Below are positions 28,899 through 36,768 of a stretch of DNA of 64,000 bases, in pieces; within the stretch, counting starts at the first letter, position 1; every line of letters begins with the position of its first letter. A program made the translations under genes and the position numbers. The stretch is from Planctomycetales bacterium (GTDB taxonomy: Bacteria; Planctomycetota; Planctomycetia; Isosphaerales; Isosphaeraceae). The stretch covers positions 61,533 to 125,532 of the forward strand of contig DAIDKV010000124.1 of the NCBI GenBank assembly GCA_027449865.1, given 5' to 3'. The notes beneath the pieces are model-generated. The model did no database searches. It was not told the origin of the DNA and saw nothing but the letters and a program-made list of their open reading frames with translations.

Positions 28899-29477
28899 AT
28901 GCGAGCCCTCGGCATGAGCTCTCGACTGGAGCGGGCGATGCGGTGGTCGGCGGTCTGTCACGCCGGCCAGGTCCGCAAGGGGAGTGACGTTCCCTATTTC
29001 CAGCACGTCATGGCGGTGGCGATGCTCCTCGACCGTGCCGGGTTCGAGGAAGACGTCGTCATCGCCGGCCTGCTTCACGACGTGGTCGAGGACACCCCCG
29101 CGACGCTCGCCGATGTCTCCGAACGCTTCGGCGAGGCGGTCTCGTCGCTCGTCTCGGCGTGTTCCGAGGAGAAGCTCGACGCCTCGGGAAACAAGCGGCC
29201 CTGGATCGACCGGAAGCGAGACCACCTCGCTGCGATCGCGCAGGCCGACGATTCCGCCCGCGCGGTCATCCTGGCCGACAAGCTGCACAACCTGGCCGCC
29301 ATTGAGGTCGACCTGGAGGCGGGCGTGCCGGTCTGGCGACTCTTCAACGCCGATCGAGACCAGATCCTCTGGTATTACCGGGCAACGCTTGACGCCTGCT
29401 CGGGCGACGACCCTCGGCTCTCGGCGCTGGTATCGGCCTGCCGCGATCGACTGGCCCGGATCGAGGCCCTTGCCTGA
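28899..29477 (+). CDS. HD-domain hydrolase, SpoT/MESH1-like (small alarmone hydrolase candidate)
   Basis: The 192-residue protein is a stand-alone HD phosphohydrolase. Its metal-site pattern matches the (p)ppGpp hydrolase half of RelA/SpoT and MESH1: HAGQVRKGSDVPYFQHVMAVA (H21 and H36), LLHDVVEDTP (H60-D61 and E64-D65) and a later LADKLHNL. No synthetase, TGS or ACT domain is present, so a pure hydrolase acting on (p)ppGpp or a related nucleotide is the best guess. The ATG at 28899 is preceded by GAGGTG nine bases away; a TTG at 28878 would overlap the hydrolase gene upstream. Downstream lies the long inverted repeat at 29586-29734. Confidence 0.85.
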   Translation: MRALGMSSRLERAMRWSAVCHAGQVRKGSDVPYFQHVMAVAMLLDRAGFEEDVVIAGLLHDVVEDTPATLADVSERFGEAVSSLVSACSEEKLDASGNKRPWIDRKRDHLAAIAQADDSARAVILADKLHNLAAIEVDLEAGVPVWRLFNADRDQILWYYRATLDACSGDDPRLSALVSACRDRLARIEALA

Positions 29478-29784
29478 TCGCGGACGGTTGTCGATCGCCA
29501 TTCCGCGCGATAGGCTGGTTCGGGATGGCGTCCTGTCCCCGGACGAATGTGGGACAGGACTGCTTCCTTCTCGTCTCGCCTGGGAAACGGGGACTGGCTC
29601 CGGAGCGCGAAGCGGAGGTGCCTGTTCCCGTTTCGTGGACGAGCCGGTGCTGGGCCTCCGCGAGTGACCAGGGCAAAATGGTCGCGTGAAGAGGGGCAGG
29701 CACCGGTCGAAGACGCCCGGAGCCAGTCCCCGTTGACTCGACCAGGGTGATAACCAACCGCCCTGGGTCGCGGGAGCCTCGACC
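29478..29784. repeat. 307-base spacer with an 18-bp perfect inverted repeat
   Basis: AACGGGGACTGGCTCCGG at 29586-29603 and CCGGAGCCAGTCCCCGTT at 29717-29734 are perfect inverted copies 113 bases apart. Inside them GGAGGTGCCTGTTCCC and GGGGCAGGCACC also pair imperfectly, so the whole 150 bases can fold as one long hairpin. This looks like a dispersed palindromic element (MITE- or REP-like) without coding capacity. No gene is seen in the rest of the spacer; GGGAG near 29772 is the ribosome site of the next gene. Confidence 0.7.
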
Positions 29785-30624
29785 TTGAGCTGGATTCCCT
29801 GGCTGGTCCTTGGTTCGGCGATGCTCGGGCAAACCCCGGCGGCCGAGCCCGCGCGCGAGTCGCCTCCGCCCCAATCGAAGAAGAAGGCCGACGAGAAGCC
29901 TGCCGAGAAGTCCAAGGCGAAGGACAAGACTCCGACGAAGAAGGCGACGCCTCCGAAAAGGCTGGGCCCGCAGGTGCGGACGCGGTCGGAGATGCTCCGA
30001 AGCGCGCGGAGTCCGTTCCTGCGTCCACCCGGGTCGGAGGAATCGCCCGACGACCGATACGGCGCCAATCCCGACGCGATCGACTGGCGAGACGTCCCGG
30101 CCTGGCGTCAGGCCAGTTTCTTCGGCATCCGGGTGCAGGGACGGTTCTTCGTTTACGTGATCGACTGTTCCGAAAGCATGATCGACGAGGACCGCTTTGC
30201 CCGCGCGACGATGGAGGTCCGGCGGAGCGTCATGGCATTGCAGGCCCCGCAGCAGTTCGAGGTGATCTTCTACAATGAAGACCCGACCCCGATGCCGGGC
30301 GGACCGATGCCCCGACCGGCCGACGCCACGAGCAAGAACCAGCTCCGGAGCTGGATCCGACTGGTCGAGCCCGACGGCGGGACGGATCCCCGAGGCGCCC
30401 TCCGACAGGCGCTGAGCCTCCGTCCCGAGGCCGTGTTTCTGCTCTCCGACGGTGCCTTCCCCGACGGCACGACCGAGTACATTTCCCGGTTCAACGCCCA
30501 CCGAATCCCGATCCACTGCGTGGACCTCTCCGGCGGCGAGGGGGGCGACCATCTCCGCCGGATCGCCCGGGAGAGCGGCGGGCGCTACGCCTCTCGGCCG
30601 GGCGACCTGCAGGGGAAGCGTTGA
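29785..30624 (+). CDS. Exported von Willebrand factor A domain protein
   Basis: The 279-residue product has a short N-terminal hydrophobic segment (WIPWLVLGSAMLGQTPAA) and then a Lys/Pro-rich low-complexity linker (residues 25-60), followed by a vWA domain from about 105. The metal-ion-dependent adhesion site D-x-S-x-S is intact as DCSES in VYVIDCSESMID, and the later GGTDPRGAL and LLSDGAFP segments give the other metal contacts. vWA proteins hold partners together or act in envelope assemblies. The start is TTG at 29785 with GGGAG eight bases upstream. It is convergent with the M56 peptidase gene, whose stop is six bases away. The function is not known. Confidence 0.83.
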   Translation: MSWIPWLVLGSAMLGQTPAAEPARESPPPQSKKKADEKPAEKSKAKDKTPTKKATPPKRLGPQVRTRSEMLRSARSPFLRPPGSEESPDDRYGANPDAIDWRDVPAWRQASFFGIRVQGRFFVYVIDCSESMIDEDRFARATMEVRRSVMALQAPQQFEVIFYNEDPTPMPGGPMPRPADATSKNQLRSWIRLVEPDGGTDPRGALRQALSLRPEAVFLLSDGAFPDGTTEYISRFNAHRIPIHCVDLSGGEGGDHLRRIARESGGRYASRPGDLQGKR

Positions 30625-30630
30625 CGACGC

Positions 30631-32562
30631 TCAGGTCGCCGGCTTCGCCTTCGGCGAGGGCGGGACGCCGACCCCTTCCTCGGCTTCCGGGATGATCCGC
30701 CGGGGCGTGATGAGGATCAGCCGCTCCATCGTGATCGGCGTGGCCTCATAGGGCGGCAGGCCGACGCTCCCCAGCACCCGATTCGCCATCGCAACCCCGC
30801 CCGGGACCGGGCCGGGCGCGTCCTGGACGCCCAGGCTGATGAGGACGCCGGTCCCGTCGGGCAGATCGCGGTCGAGCTGCAACCGGTGCTCCGAGGTGCT
30901 CGGTATCTGATACTGCGCGGCGATGACCTGGCCGCGGATTTCCCTCCGTCGCGTGATCGTGTGAAAGCCCAGCAAGGAGAGATCGCGGAGGTCGATCGAG
31001 AGCTTGGTCCCCGTCGGCGTAAGCTTTCCGGTCATGTTGACGGTGATCCCTGGCCGGATCTTCTTGACGACAGGCCGAAACCCGGCCATCTCCGGTCTCT
31101 CGACGTCGTCGAGGGCCGCCACGTAATGGGTCGTCGAGTTCTGCATGATCGTGGCCCTCGCCCCATCGAACGCCGTGACCTTCGGCGCCGAGAGGAGGTT
31201 CGTGCGGGCGTCCTGCTGGGCGATCTCGGCCAGTTCGCGGAGCTTCGCCTCGTCGATCATCCAGGCCGAGAGGTCGGCTTCCTCCCGGATCGGTCGCAAC
31301 TTCGGGAGCAGGTGCTCGCGCCAGCGCTCGGCCGGCCCGACGAGGAGGCGGACCTCATAAGAGATCTGCCGATCCAGGGGGAACGGATTCGGGCCGACCG
31401 CCGCCGGGATCGCGTTGGTATCGACCTCGAAGGGCGAGCCGTGATGCACGGGCGACGGAGAATCCCCCGCAAAGCCGGCCGCCGCGGCGACCAGGGCGAG
31501 GAACCCCGCCGCCGGGATCGCGGCGAGCGGCCAGAGACGGAATCGCGAACGTGTGGGCGTCATGCCGAGCAACTCCTGAATACGAGGGAGAAGGGAGACC
31601 GACGGGCCGCCGAGCATCAGGCCGGCGACGCGACGATTCGGGGACGTGAGGCGGAGACGTGCAACCGATTGCAGGGCCTCGGCCAGGGCCATCGGATTTC
31701 CGGTGATCGCGACGGCGAACGCGTCGGCGCAACGCTCTCGGTCGCGGCGCAGGGATCGAGAGATCCATCGGACCGCCGGATGGAAGAACAGCGCCACTTC
31801 GAGGATTCGCTGCGCCAGGTTGACGATCGGATCGCGGCGCCGGGCGTGCGCCAGCTCGTGCGCCAGGACGGCGTCGACACAGGATGAGGAAGCTTGCGCG
31901 ATCCAGTCGGCGGGCAAGACGATCGTCGGCCGCAGGATCCCGCAGACGAACGGTTCTACCGGCCTGCCGATCGTCAGGACGCGCGGCTTCCCCCGCATCC
32001 CGAGCCGGAGGGCCCATCGCCGGGCCCTTCGAGCGAGGGAGTCCGGAGCCAGGACGGCCCTCCGGAGCGTCCGGCGCAGGCCGATCGCCCCGACCAGCAG
32101 GATCGAGCCCAGCACCGCGACGCCCGACGCCCAGATCGTTAGAAGGACCGGCCGGGCCGAATCCAGGATTCGTGCCGCGCCGGCGATGATCTTTGGAACG
32201 AAAGCCGGCCGATCCGTTCGAGGCAGGGGCCGGATCGCGACCGGGGCGGGCGCCCTTCGATCGGCGTCCGAAGCCTCCGACATCTCGACCCGCCCGATGA
32301 TCCATTCGCCCGGCATCGCGGGACGTTCGGCGCCCTCCGAGACGAGTTCATGCCCGACCGCCGCGGCGATCGGCCCGACCGCGACGATCCCCATCGCCGC
32401 GATCAGCGCCCGATGCCGGCCCCTCGGGCCGAGCCGGGGAATCGCCTGGAACGCCAGGGCGACCACCCCCGCGACGAGCAGCCCGATCCATCCCGCGTGG
32501 ATCAGCCCGAGCCAGGCCAGGCGGGCGATCAGCCCCGCGACTTCGGACGCGAGCGTCGGCAT
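30631..32562 (-). CDS. BlaR1/M56-family metallopeptidase fused to a secretin-like domain
   Basis: The 643-residue membrane protein begins with several hydrophobic segments (10-70, 135-162) and an M56 peptidase domain with the zinc motif HELAH (235-239) and ECAD-like RERCAD (275-280), then a further membrane helix about 348-370. The extracytoplasmic C-terminal part (about 395-640) is unusual: APKVTAFDGARATIMQNSTTHYVAALDD followed by VVKKIRPGITVNMTGKL resembles the secretin/GspD N1-fold seen in type II secretion pores. In BlaR1 this place is taken by a penicillin-binding sensor. The gene overlaps the BlaI-type repressor gene by 34 bases, the classic regulator/peptidase pair, so it probably cleaves or inactivates that repressor on an envelope signal. 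The ligand is unknown. Confidence 0.87.
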   Translation of the reverse strand: MPTLASEVAGLIARLAWLGLIHAGWIGLLVAGVVALAFQAIPRLGPRGRHRALIAAMGIVAVGPIAAAVGHELVSEGAERPAMPGEWIIGRVEMSEASDADRRAPAPVAIRPLPRTDRPAFVPKIIAGAARILDSARPVLLTIWASGVAVLGSILLVGAIGLRRTLRRAVLAPDSLARRARRWALRLGMRGKPRVLTIGRPVEPFVCGILRPTIVLPADWIAQASSSCVDAVLAHELAHARRRDPIVNLAQRILEVALFFHPAVRWISRSLRRDRERCADAFAVAITGNPMALAEALQSVARLRLTSPNRRVAGLMLGGPSVSLLPRIQELLGMTPTRSRFRLWPLAAIPAAGFLALVAAAAGFAGDSPSPVHHGSPFEVDTNAIPAAVGPNPFPLDRQISYEVRLLVGPAERWREHLLPKLRPIREEADLSAWMIDEAKLRELAEIAQQDARTNLLSAPKVTAFDGARATIMQNSTTHYVAALDDVERPEMAGFRPVVKKIRPGITVNMTGKLTPTGTKLSIDLRDLSLLGFHTITRRREIRGQVIAAQYQIPSTSEHRLQLDRDLPDGTGVLISLGVQDAPGPVPGGVAMANRVLGSVGLPPYEATPITMERLILITPRRIIPEAEEGVGVPPSPKAKPAT

Positions 32563-32972
32563 CCCGCACCCCCTTCCGCGTCTCGGGCCTGGTAATCGTC
32601 GAGGAGCGACCGGATCTGATCCAGCTCGTCGGCCGACGGTCGCGACTGGTCGAGCAGGTGCGCGATCAGGAGCCGGGCCGATCCGTTGTAGATGCGCTCC
32701 AGCGTCTCGCCGAGCATCGACCGGAGCGTCTGCTCTCTCGGCGCGGCGGGCTCGTAGAGGAACGCCCGCCCCTGCGGCGTCCGCCGGACGAGCCCCTTCT
32801 CCGTCATCACGTTGAGCAGGCTCATCACCGTCGTGTAGGCGCGGGGCGGATCGGCCTCGCGATTCACGACGTCGAGGACGTCGCGCACGCTCGCCGGCCC
32901 GCCGCGATCCCAGAGGATCTTGAGGACTTGCAACTCGGCGGGCGTCGGCTGCTCGTACCGGGGACGTGCCAT
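32529..32972 (-). CDS. BlaI/MecI/CopY-type transcriptional repressor
   Basis: This 147-residue protein is a BlaI/MecI-family winged-helix repressor: PTPAELQVLKILWDRGGPASVRDVLDVVN gives the first helices, RAYTTVMSLLNVMTEKGLVRRTPQGRAFLYEP the recognition helix and wing, and a C-terminal dimerisation helix follows. AAGGAG eleven bases upstream of the ATG at 32972 sets the start; the frame is open to 33212 but that part contains the operator-like inverted repeat. It is translated just before the M56 gene (34-base overlap), so the pair forms a repressor/sensor-peptidase unit. A Cys/Arg-rich tail (GGAGCRRSRPKSRG) is only the end of the frame. Confidence 0.92.
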   Translation of the reverse strand: MARPRYEQPTPAELQVLKILWDRGGPASVRDVLDVVNREADPPRAYTTVMSLLNVMTEKGLVRRTPQGRAFLYEPAAPREQTLRSMLGETLERIYNGSARLLIAHLLDQSRPSADELDQIRSLLDDYQARDAEGGAGCRRSRPKSRG

Positions 32973-33026
32973 CGGATCGGTCGCTCCTTGGCCGTGCGGG
33001 GTGGTCTCGCGATCGACGAGCGTTAT

Positions 33027-33068
33027 CCTACGGGTTTCGCCGTAGCCGTCAACGGCGAAACCCGTAGG
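33027..33068. promoter_or_regulatory. Large inverted repeat, likely BlaI-type operator
   Basis: CCTACGGGTTTCGCCGT (33027-33043) and ACGGCGAAACCCGTAGG (33052-33068) are perfect 17-base inverted arms around AGCCGTCA. Each arm also contains CTACGG/CCGTAG spaced six bases. The site lies 55 bases upstream of the repressor start, in the divergent region shared with the glutaredoxin gene, where a BlaI-family operator is expected. Binding is inference. Confidence 0.6.
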
Positions 33069-33091
33069 TCGCACGTCGGGATTCCGCCGTA

Positions 33092-33097
33092 TACAAT
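33092..33097 (+). promoter_or_regulatory. Candidate -10 element upstream of glutaredoxin gene
   Basis: TACAAT in TATACAATCACGGGG lies 45 bases before the glutaredoxin start. Near-identical TACAATC(A/G) tracts precede the sigma-factor gene (40132) and hisS (41278). No good -35 was found at normal spacing. Confidence 0.35.
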
Positions 33098-33141
33098 CAC
33101 GGGGCAAGACGTCGCCCCGACTCCCGACGAGGAGGATCCCG

Positions 33142-33444
33142 ATGACCGCCCTGCTGACCCGCCTCCGCCGACGCCGCCCCCAGGCCCAGGCCGCGGCGCA
33201 CCTGACGTTCACTGTCTACACCCGGGCCGAGTGCTGCTGCTGCCACAAGGCGCTCGATGTCCTGCGCGAGAAACAGCCTGGCTGGGGCTTCGCGATCGAG
33301 GAGGTCGACGTCGACACCGATCCCGCGCTCGCCGCGCAGCACGGGGCCGCGGTTCCGGTCGTCGCCGTGAACGGCAAGGTCCGGTTCCGCGGCCTGGTGA
33401 ATCCCGCGCTGCTGGATCGGCTCCTCAGGGCCGAGGGCCGATAA
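33142..33444 (+). CDS. Glutaredoxin-family thiol protein
   Basis: The 100-residue protein fits the small glutaredoxin-like fold (FTVYTRAECCCCHKALDVL), with a C-x-x-C active site inside a run of four cysteines (C31-C34), then VPVVAVNGKVRF as the cis-Pro strand. The extra cysteines make the redox site unusual. It would reduce disulfides or mixed thiols in the cytoplasm. It stands alone, divergent from the BlaI/M56 pair with the large inverted repeat between them, so it may share that control. An N-terminal basic stretch (LTRLRRRRPQAQA) precedes the fold. Confidence 0.85.
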   Translation: MTALLTRLRRRRPQAQAAAHLTFTVYTRAECCCCHKALDVLREKQPGWGFAIEEVDVDTDPALAAQHGAAVPVVAVNGKVRFRGLVNPALLDRLLRAEGR

Positions 33445-33456
33445 GGCGTCGCCCGA

Positions 33457-33945
33457 TCAGAAGGTGACCGGCTTGTTCAGCTTCCGGCGGACCGCGACGA
33501 ACTGACCGGCGTGCATCAACGAGTGAAGCCCAGCCATGTTCAGGATGTCGCAAACGGTCGGCGCCCAGGGCGGGAGCTTGCCGTCCCGAGTATCGGCGAG
33601 GTCGGCGTCGGAGATGCGGTCGAGCAGGGCCTGTAGGGCCTCGCGCTGCTGCTTCCAGAGCGCGAGGTACTCGTCCTTGGTCTTGTAGCCGGACGAATCC
33701 TGGAGGTTTTCCTTCAGCGAGTGAGCCTGCTCGAAGCCCTCGGGGAGCGCCGGCGCCGAACCGGGCTCGACCATCTCCTGGAACATCCGCTCGGCCACGA
33801 TCAGGTGGCCGAGCTGCCGGGCGATCGGCTGCATCCCCTCGACCGGCACCAGGCGCAGCTCCTCATCGGTGAGGTCGCCCAGGTAGCTGTTGACGGTGAA
33901 ATCAGCGATGCCCATCGACTTGCGGATCACGTCCTTGGGTCCCAT
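33457..33945 (-). CDS. DinB-family protein
   Basis: The 162-residue protein has the four-helix DinB/YfiT fold. Three histidines placed as in the family are visible, H in ARQLGHLIVAE and two in GLHSLMHAGQF, which usually hold a metal ion. DinB-like proteins are thiol-transferases of bacillithiol- or mycothiol-type, or metal-dependent hydrolases; the activity here is unknown. The ATG at 33945 (MGPKDVIRKS) was preferred; the frame is open upstream to 34182, overlapping the neighbouring propeller gene, and that part is not family-like. It sits 12 bases after the glutaredoxin gene on the opposite strand. Confidence 0.82.
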   Translation of the reverse strand: MGPKDVIRKSMGIADFTVNSYLGDLTDEELRLVPVEGMQPIARQLGHLIVAERMFQEMVEPGSAPALPEGFEQAHSLKENLQDSSGYKTKDEYLALWKQQREALQALLDRISDADLADTRDGKLPPWAPTVCDILNMAGLHSLMHAGQFVAVRRKLNKPVTF

Positions 33946-34079
33946 CTCGTCGTCGTTCTCCCTGCGAGGAAACGGAGCAGTCCGGGTGCGCACCGACGCA
34001 CCCTCAGAAGCCTGGAAAAACGGGGAAAGCCATCTCGAAGACCTGAAGCCAGTCTCCGATTTTTCCGAGTCGGTCGGGA

Positions 34080-35180
34080 TTATCGCGAGGCCGCCCGCGC
34101 CGGCGCGGCGGCGGGCTCCATCGTGAACTCGGCGAGGAAGAGCTGGCTCTTCTTGTCGGACGTCCGGCCGCTGGAGGTCCACATCAGCCGCTTCCCGTCG
34201 GGGCTGAAGACCGGGAGGCCGTCGAAGCCCTCGTGATAGGTGATCCGCTCCTCGGCTCCGGTGTCGACGTCCATCAGGTACAGCTCATAATTCGAGTGGC
34301 CGTGCCGGCTGGTCGCGTAGATGATGTGTCGATTGTCCGGGTGCCACGACGGGCCCCAGTTAACGAACTCGTTCTGCGTGAGCGCCCGCTCCGCCGTTCC
34401 CTCGGTATTGTTGATGTAGACCTGAAGCAGGTCGTTCCCCTTGCGATCGCTCCGGTAGATGATTCGCTTGCCGTCGGGCGAGAAGAACGGGCCGCCGTCG
34501 TATCCCTTCGCGTGAGTAATCCTGCGCGGGTTCTTGCCATCGGCGTCCATGATGTAGATCTCGCCGTCGCCATCGCGGAACGAGGTGAAGACGATTTTCG
34601 AGCCGTCGGCCGAGTAGCTTCCCTCGGCGTCGTAACCCGGGGCGTCGGTCAGCCGGACGAGATTCTTGCCGTCGAGGTCGGCGGCGAAGATGTCCATCGA
34701 CTCGGGGAACTCCCACCGATACCGGGCGGTCCGGCTGTAGGCGGGGCCCTTCGACGGCTCGGCCTCGGTGCTGGGGTTCAGGTGCGTCGAGGCGAACAAA
34801 ATCGACTTCCCGTTCGGGTGGATGTACGGGCAGGTGCATCGGCCCTGGCCGGTGCTGACCATCCGCGCCGACGCGTCCTCAGCGAGCGGGCCGAGGAAGA
34901 TCTGGTAGCCGTCTTCATCGGGTTTCGGCCGGTGGAAGATCGACGGCGGGACGTTCCGGACCGCCTGGAAGATGATCGAGTGGCCGTCGGGACTGAAATA
35001 CCCCTCGCCCGCCCGGCCGAAGCCAGAGGTCACCTGGCGAATGTCTTTCAGATGCCGCGCCTCGTGGCGCGCGACCTCCTCCGCCGAGATCTCCGAGGCC
35101 GTCCCGTGGGGCGATCCCGAGGGATGTTGCGCCACGATCGCCGCGGCGAGGATCATCGAGGTCGACAGGGTCGCGATCAT
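34080..35180 (-). CDS. Exported TolB-like beta-propeller protein
   Basis: The 366-residue protein starts with a signal peptide (MIATLSTSMILAAAIVA) and then repeats a PD40/TolB-type motif: FSPDGHSIIFQ, IHPNGKSILFA, YSADGSKIVFT, FFSPDGKRIIYR, WHPDNRHIIYA and VFSPDGKRLMWT give about six to seven blades. Such propellers are periplasmic and often bind proteins or sugars. GGGAG seven bases before the ATG at 35180 sets the start; an ATG at 35201 is seven codons upstream. The stop is close to the DinB gene start region, and the gene is alone on its strand with the cobalamin gene divergent. Confidence 0.85.
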   Translation of the reverse strand: MIATLSTSMILAAAIVAQHPSGSPHGTASEISAEEVARHEARHLKDIRQVTSGFGRAGEGYFSPDGHSIIFQAVRNVPPSIFHRPKPDEDGYQIFLGPLAEDASARMVSTGQGRCTCPYIHPNGKSILFASTHLNPSTEAEPSKGPAYSRTARYRWEFPESMDIFAADLDGKNLVRLTDAPGYDAEGSYSADGSKIVFTSFRDGDGEIYIMDADGKNPRRITHAKGYDGGPFFSPDGKRIIYRSDRKGNDLLQVYINNTEGTAERALTQNEFVNWGPSWHPDNRHIIYATSRHGHSNYELYLMDVDTGAEERITYHEGFDGLPVFSPDGKRLMWTSSGRTSDKKSQLFLAEFTMEPAAAPARAASR

Positions 35181-35298
35181 CGGCAAGCTCCCGGGCTCCA
35201 TCGGGTCGATCGGGGTGGCCGGTCGACCCGGCCGCGCCTAGTATAGGGACTGACCAGGCGTTCGCCAATGCCCGAGCCCCCGGAAGGACTGGACAGCC

Positions 35299-35847
35299 GT
35301 GCGGATCTACACGAAGACCGGGGACGACGGCTCCACCGGCCTCCTCGGCCCCGGCCGCGTCTCGAAGGCCGACCTGCGCGTCGAGGCGTATGGGACGGTC
35401 GACGAACTGAACGCAGCGCTCGGCGCCTCGCGGGCGATTGGGCTCGACGCGGATGCCGACGCTCTCACGGCGCGGCTCCAGGACGATCTCTTTGTCCTCG
35501 GCTCGGCCCTGGCTGACCCCTCGCCCGACGGCCCTTACCACGGCGCGATCACCGAGGCCCATGTCGCGCATCTCGAATCGGCGATCGACCGGATGGAGGA
35601 CGAGCTTCCCCCACTCACGCACTTCATCTTACCAGGCGGCTCGAGTTCGGCCGCCCACCTTCACCTGGCGCGGGCCGTCTGCCGACGCGCCGAGCGGCTG
35701 GCGGTCGCGCTGTCTCACGCCGAGGGACAGCACGTCTCGCCGCTCGACATCGTCTATTTGAACCGGCTCAGCGACCTGCTCTTCGTCCTCGCGCGAGCCG
35801 TCAACCGAAGAGCGGGCGTCGCGGACGTGATCTGGAAAGGTCTCTAA
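35299..35847 (+). CDS. PduO-type cob(I)alamin adenosyltransferase
   Basis: The 182-residue protein is an ATP:cob(I)alamin adenosyltransferase of the PduO/MMAB type, which makes adenosylcobalamin. Diagnostic segments are the N-terminal RIYTKTGDDGSTGLLG ATP-binding part, VEAYGTVDELNAALG, and the C-terminal HLHLARAVCRRAERLAVAL with the substrate arginines, followed by YLNRLSDLLFVLAR. It is full length. The start is GTG at 35299 with GGAAGG about eleven bases upstream. The SDR gene begins one base after its stop, so the two are translated together. Its product could serve the methylmalonyl-CoA or ribonucleotide reductase enzymes elsewhere; a cobalamin sensor-like protein is encoded 13 kb away. 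Confidence 0.93.
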   Translation: MRIYTKTGDDGSTGLLGPGRVSKADLRVEAYGTVDELNAALGASRAIGLDADADALTARLQDDLFVLGSALADPSPDGPYHGAITEAHVAHLESAIDRMEDELPPLTHFILPGGSSSAAHLHLARAVCRRAERLAVALSHAEGQHVSPLDIVYLNRLSDLLFVLARAVNRRAGVADVIWKGL

Positions 35848-35848
35848 A

Positions 35849-36616
35849 ATGACCGCCCCCGAGACCGATCGGACCGGTTCGATCCTGATCACCGGAGGGC
35901 GCCGGGTTGGCGGAGAGCTGGCGCGGATGCTCGCCGATCGCGGCTGGGACGTCGCGATGACGTATCACACCAGCCGGGAAACCATCGAGCAGACGATCCG
36001 CGACGTCGAATCGCGAGGCCGACGCGGACTCGCGATCCAGACCGACCTCACGAAACCCGACGAGGCCGAGGCTGCGGTTCGACAAACGGTCGCCCATTTC
36101 GGACGGATCGACGCGCTGGTGAACATGGCGAGCGTCTACCGACGAACCCCATTCTCGACCCTCACCCCCGCCGACTTCGACGCGATGATCGCCGCCAACC
36201 TCGCGGCGCCCTATCACACGGCGGTCGCGGCCGCGCGGGCGATGCTCGACCAGACCGCGGTCGACGGGATCAAGGGGCGGATCGTCAACATCGGCGACTG
36301 GGCGACCGAGCGACCGTACAGAGACTACCTTCCCTATCTGACAGCCAAGGGCGGCCTGACGACGATGACGATGGCCCTCGCCGCCGAACTGGCCCCGCAC
36401 ATCCCGGTGGCGATGATCCAGCCGGCGATGATCGACCCGCCGCCCGACCTCGACGAGTCCGACCGCGCCGAAGTGGTCGCGCAGACTCCCCTCCAGCGCG
36501 TTGGCACGCCGGGCGACGTGAACCGGTTGATCGTCTACCTGCTCGAAGGGACGAGCTTCGTCACGGGCACCTGCTTCCGCGTCGACGGCGGCCGATTCCT
36601 GGGCACCACGGAATGA
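35849..36616 (+). CDS. SDR oxidoreductase resembling pteridine reductase/FolM
   Basis: The 255-residue protein is a short-chain dehydrogenase with the nucleotide motif TGGRRVGG at residues 15-22. The catalytic site is of the PTR1 type: D150, Y163 and K167 (NIGDWATERPYRDYLPYLTAKGG) have exactly the 13- and 4-residue spacing of Leishmania PTR1 and of FolM, where aspartate replaces the usual serine. It should reduce pterins or a dihydropteridine with NADPH. The TGxxxR form of the first motif also fits that branch. It follows the cobalamin adenosyltransferase with one base between, so both are co-transcribed. A plain SDR remains possible. Confidence 0.85.
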   Translation: MTAPETDRTGSILITGGRRVGGELARMLADRGWDVAMTYHTSRETIEQTIRDVESRGRRGLAIQTDLTKPDEAEAAVRQTVAHFGRIDALVNMASVYRRTPFSTLTPADFDAMIAANLAAPYHTAVAAARAMLDQTAVDGIKGRIVNIGDWATERPYRDYLPYLTAKGGLTTMTMALAAELAPHIPVAMIQPAMIDPPPDLDESDRAEVVAQTPLQRVGTPGDVNRLIVYLLEGTSFVTGTCFRVDGGRFLGTTE

Positions 36617-36634
36617 GGCCGAAGACCGGGGAGC

Positions 36635-36747
36635 AACCACGAAAAACACGAAAATCACGAAAAGTAGAGACAGATTCTTGTCGGAATATGCTGTCAATCC
36701 AACATGAACCCCTGTCTTCTTTCGTGTCTTTCGTGTTTTTCGTGGTT
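36635..36747. repeat. Inverted repeat built of CACGAAAA units
   Basis: An arm rich in CACGAAAA (36635-36664: AACCACGAAAAACACGAAAA then TCACGAAAAG) faces an inverted arm of TTTCGTG units (36719-36747) across 54 bases. The arms are imperfect multi-copy repeats of an 8-10 base unit, so the element can fold into a hairpin of about 30 bp. It lies between the convergent SDR and CocE genes and is much more AT-rich than its surroundings, a typical dispersed planctomycete intergenic element. Confidence 0.6.
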
Positions 36748-36768
36748 ACTGCCTTTCCCGATGAGTGG

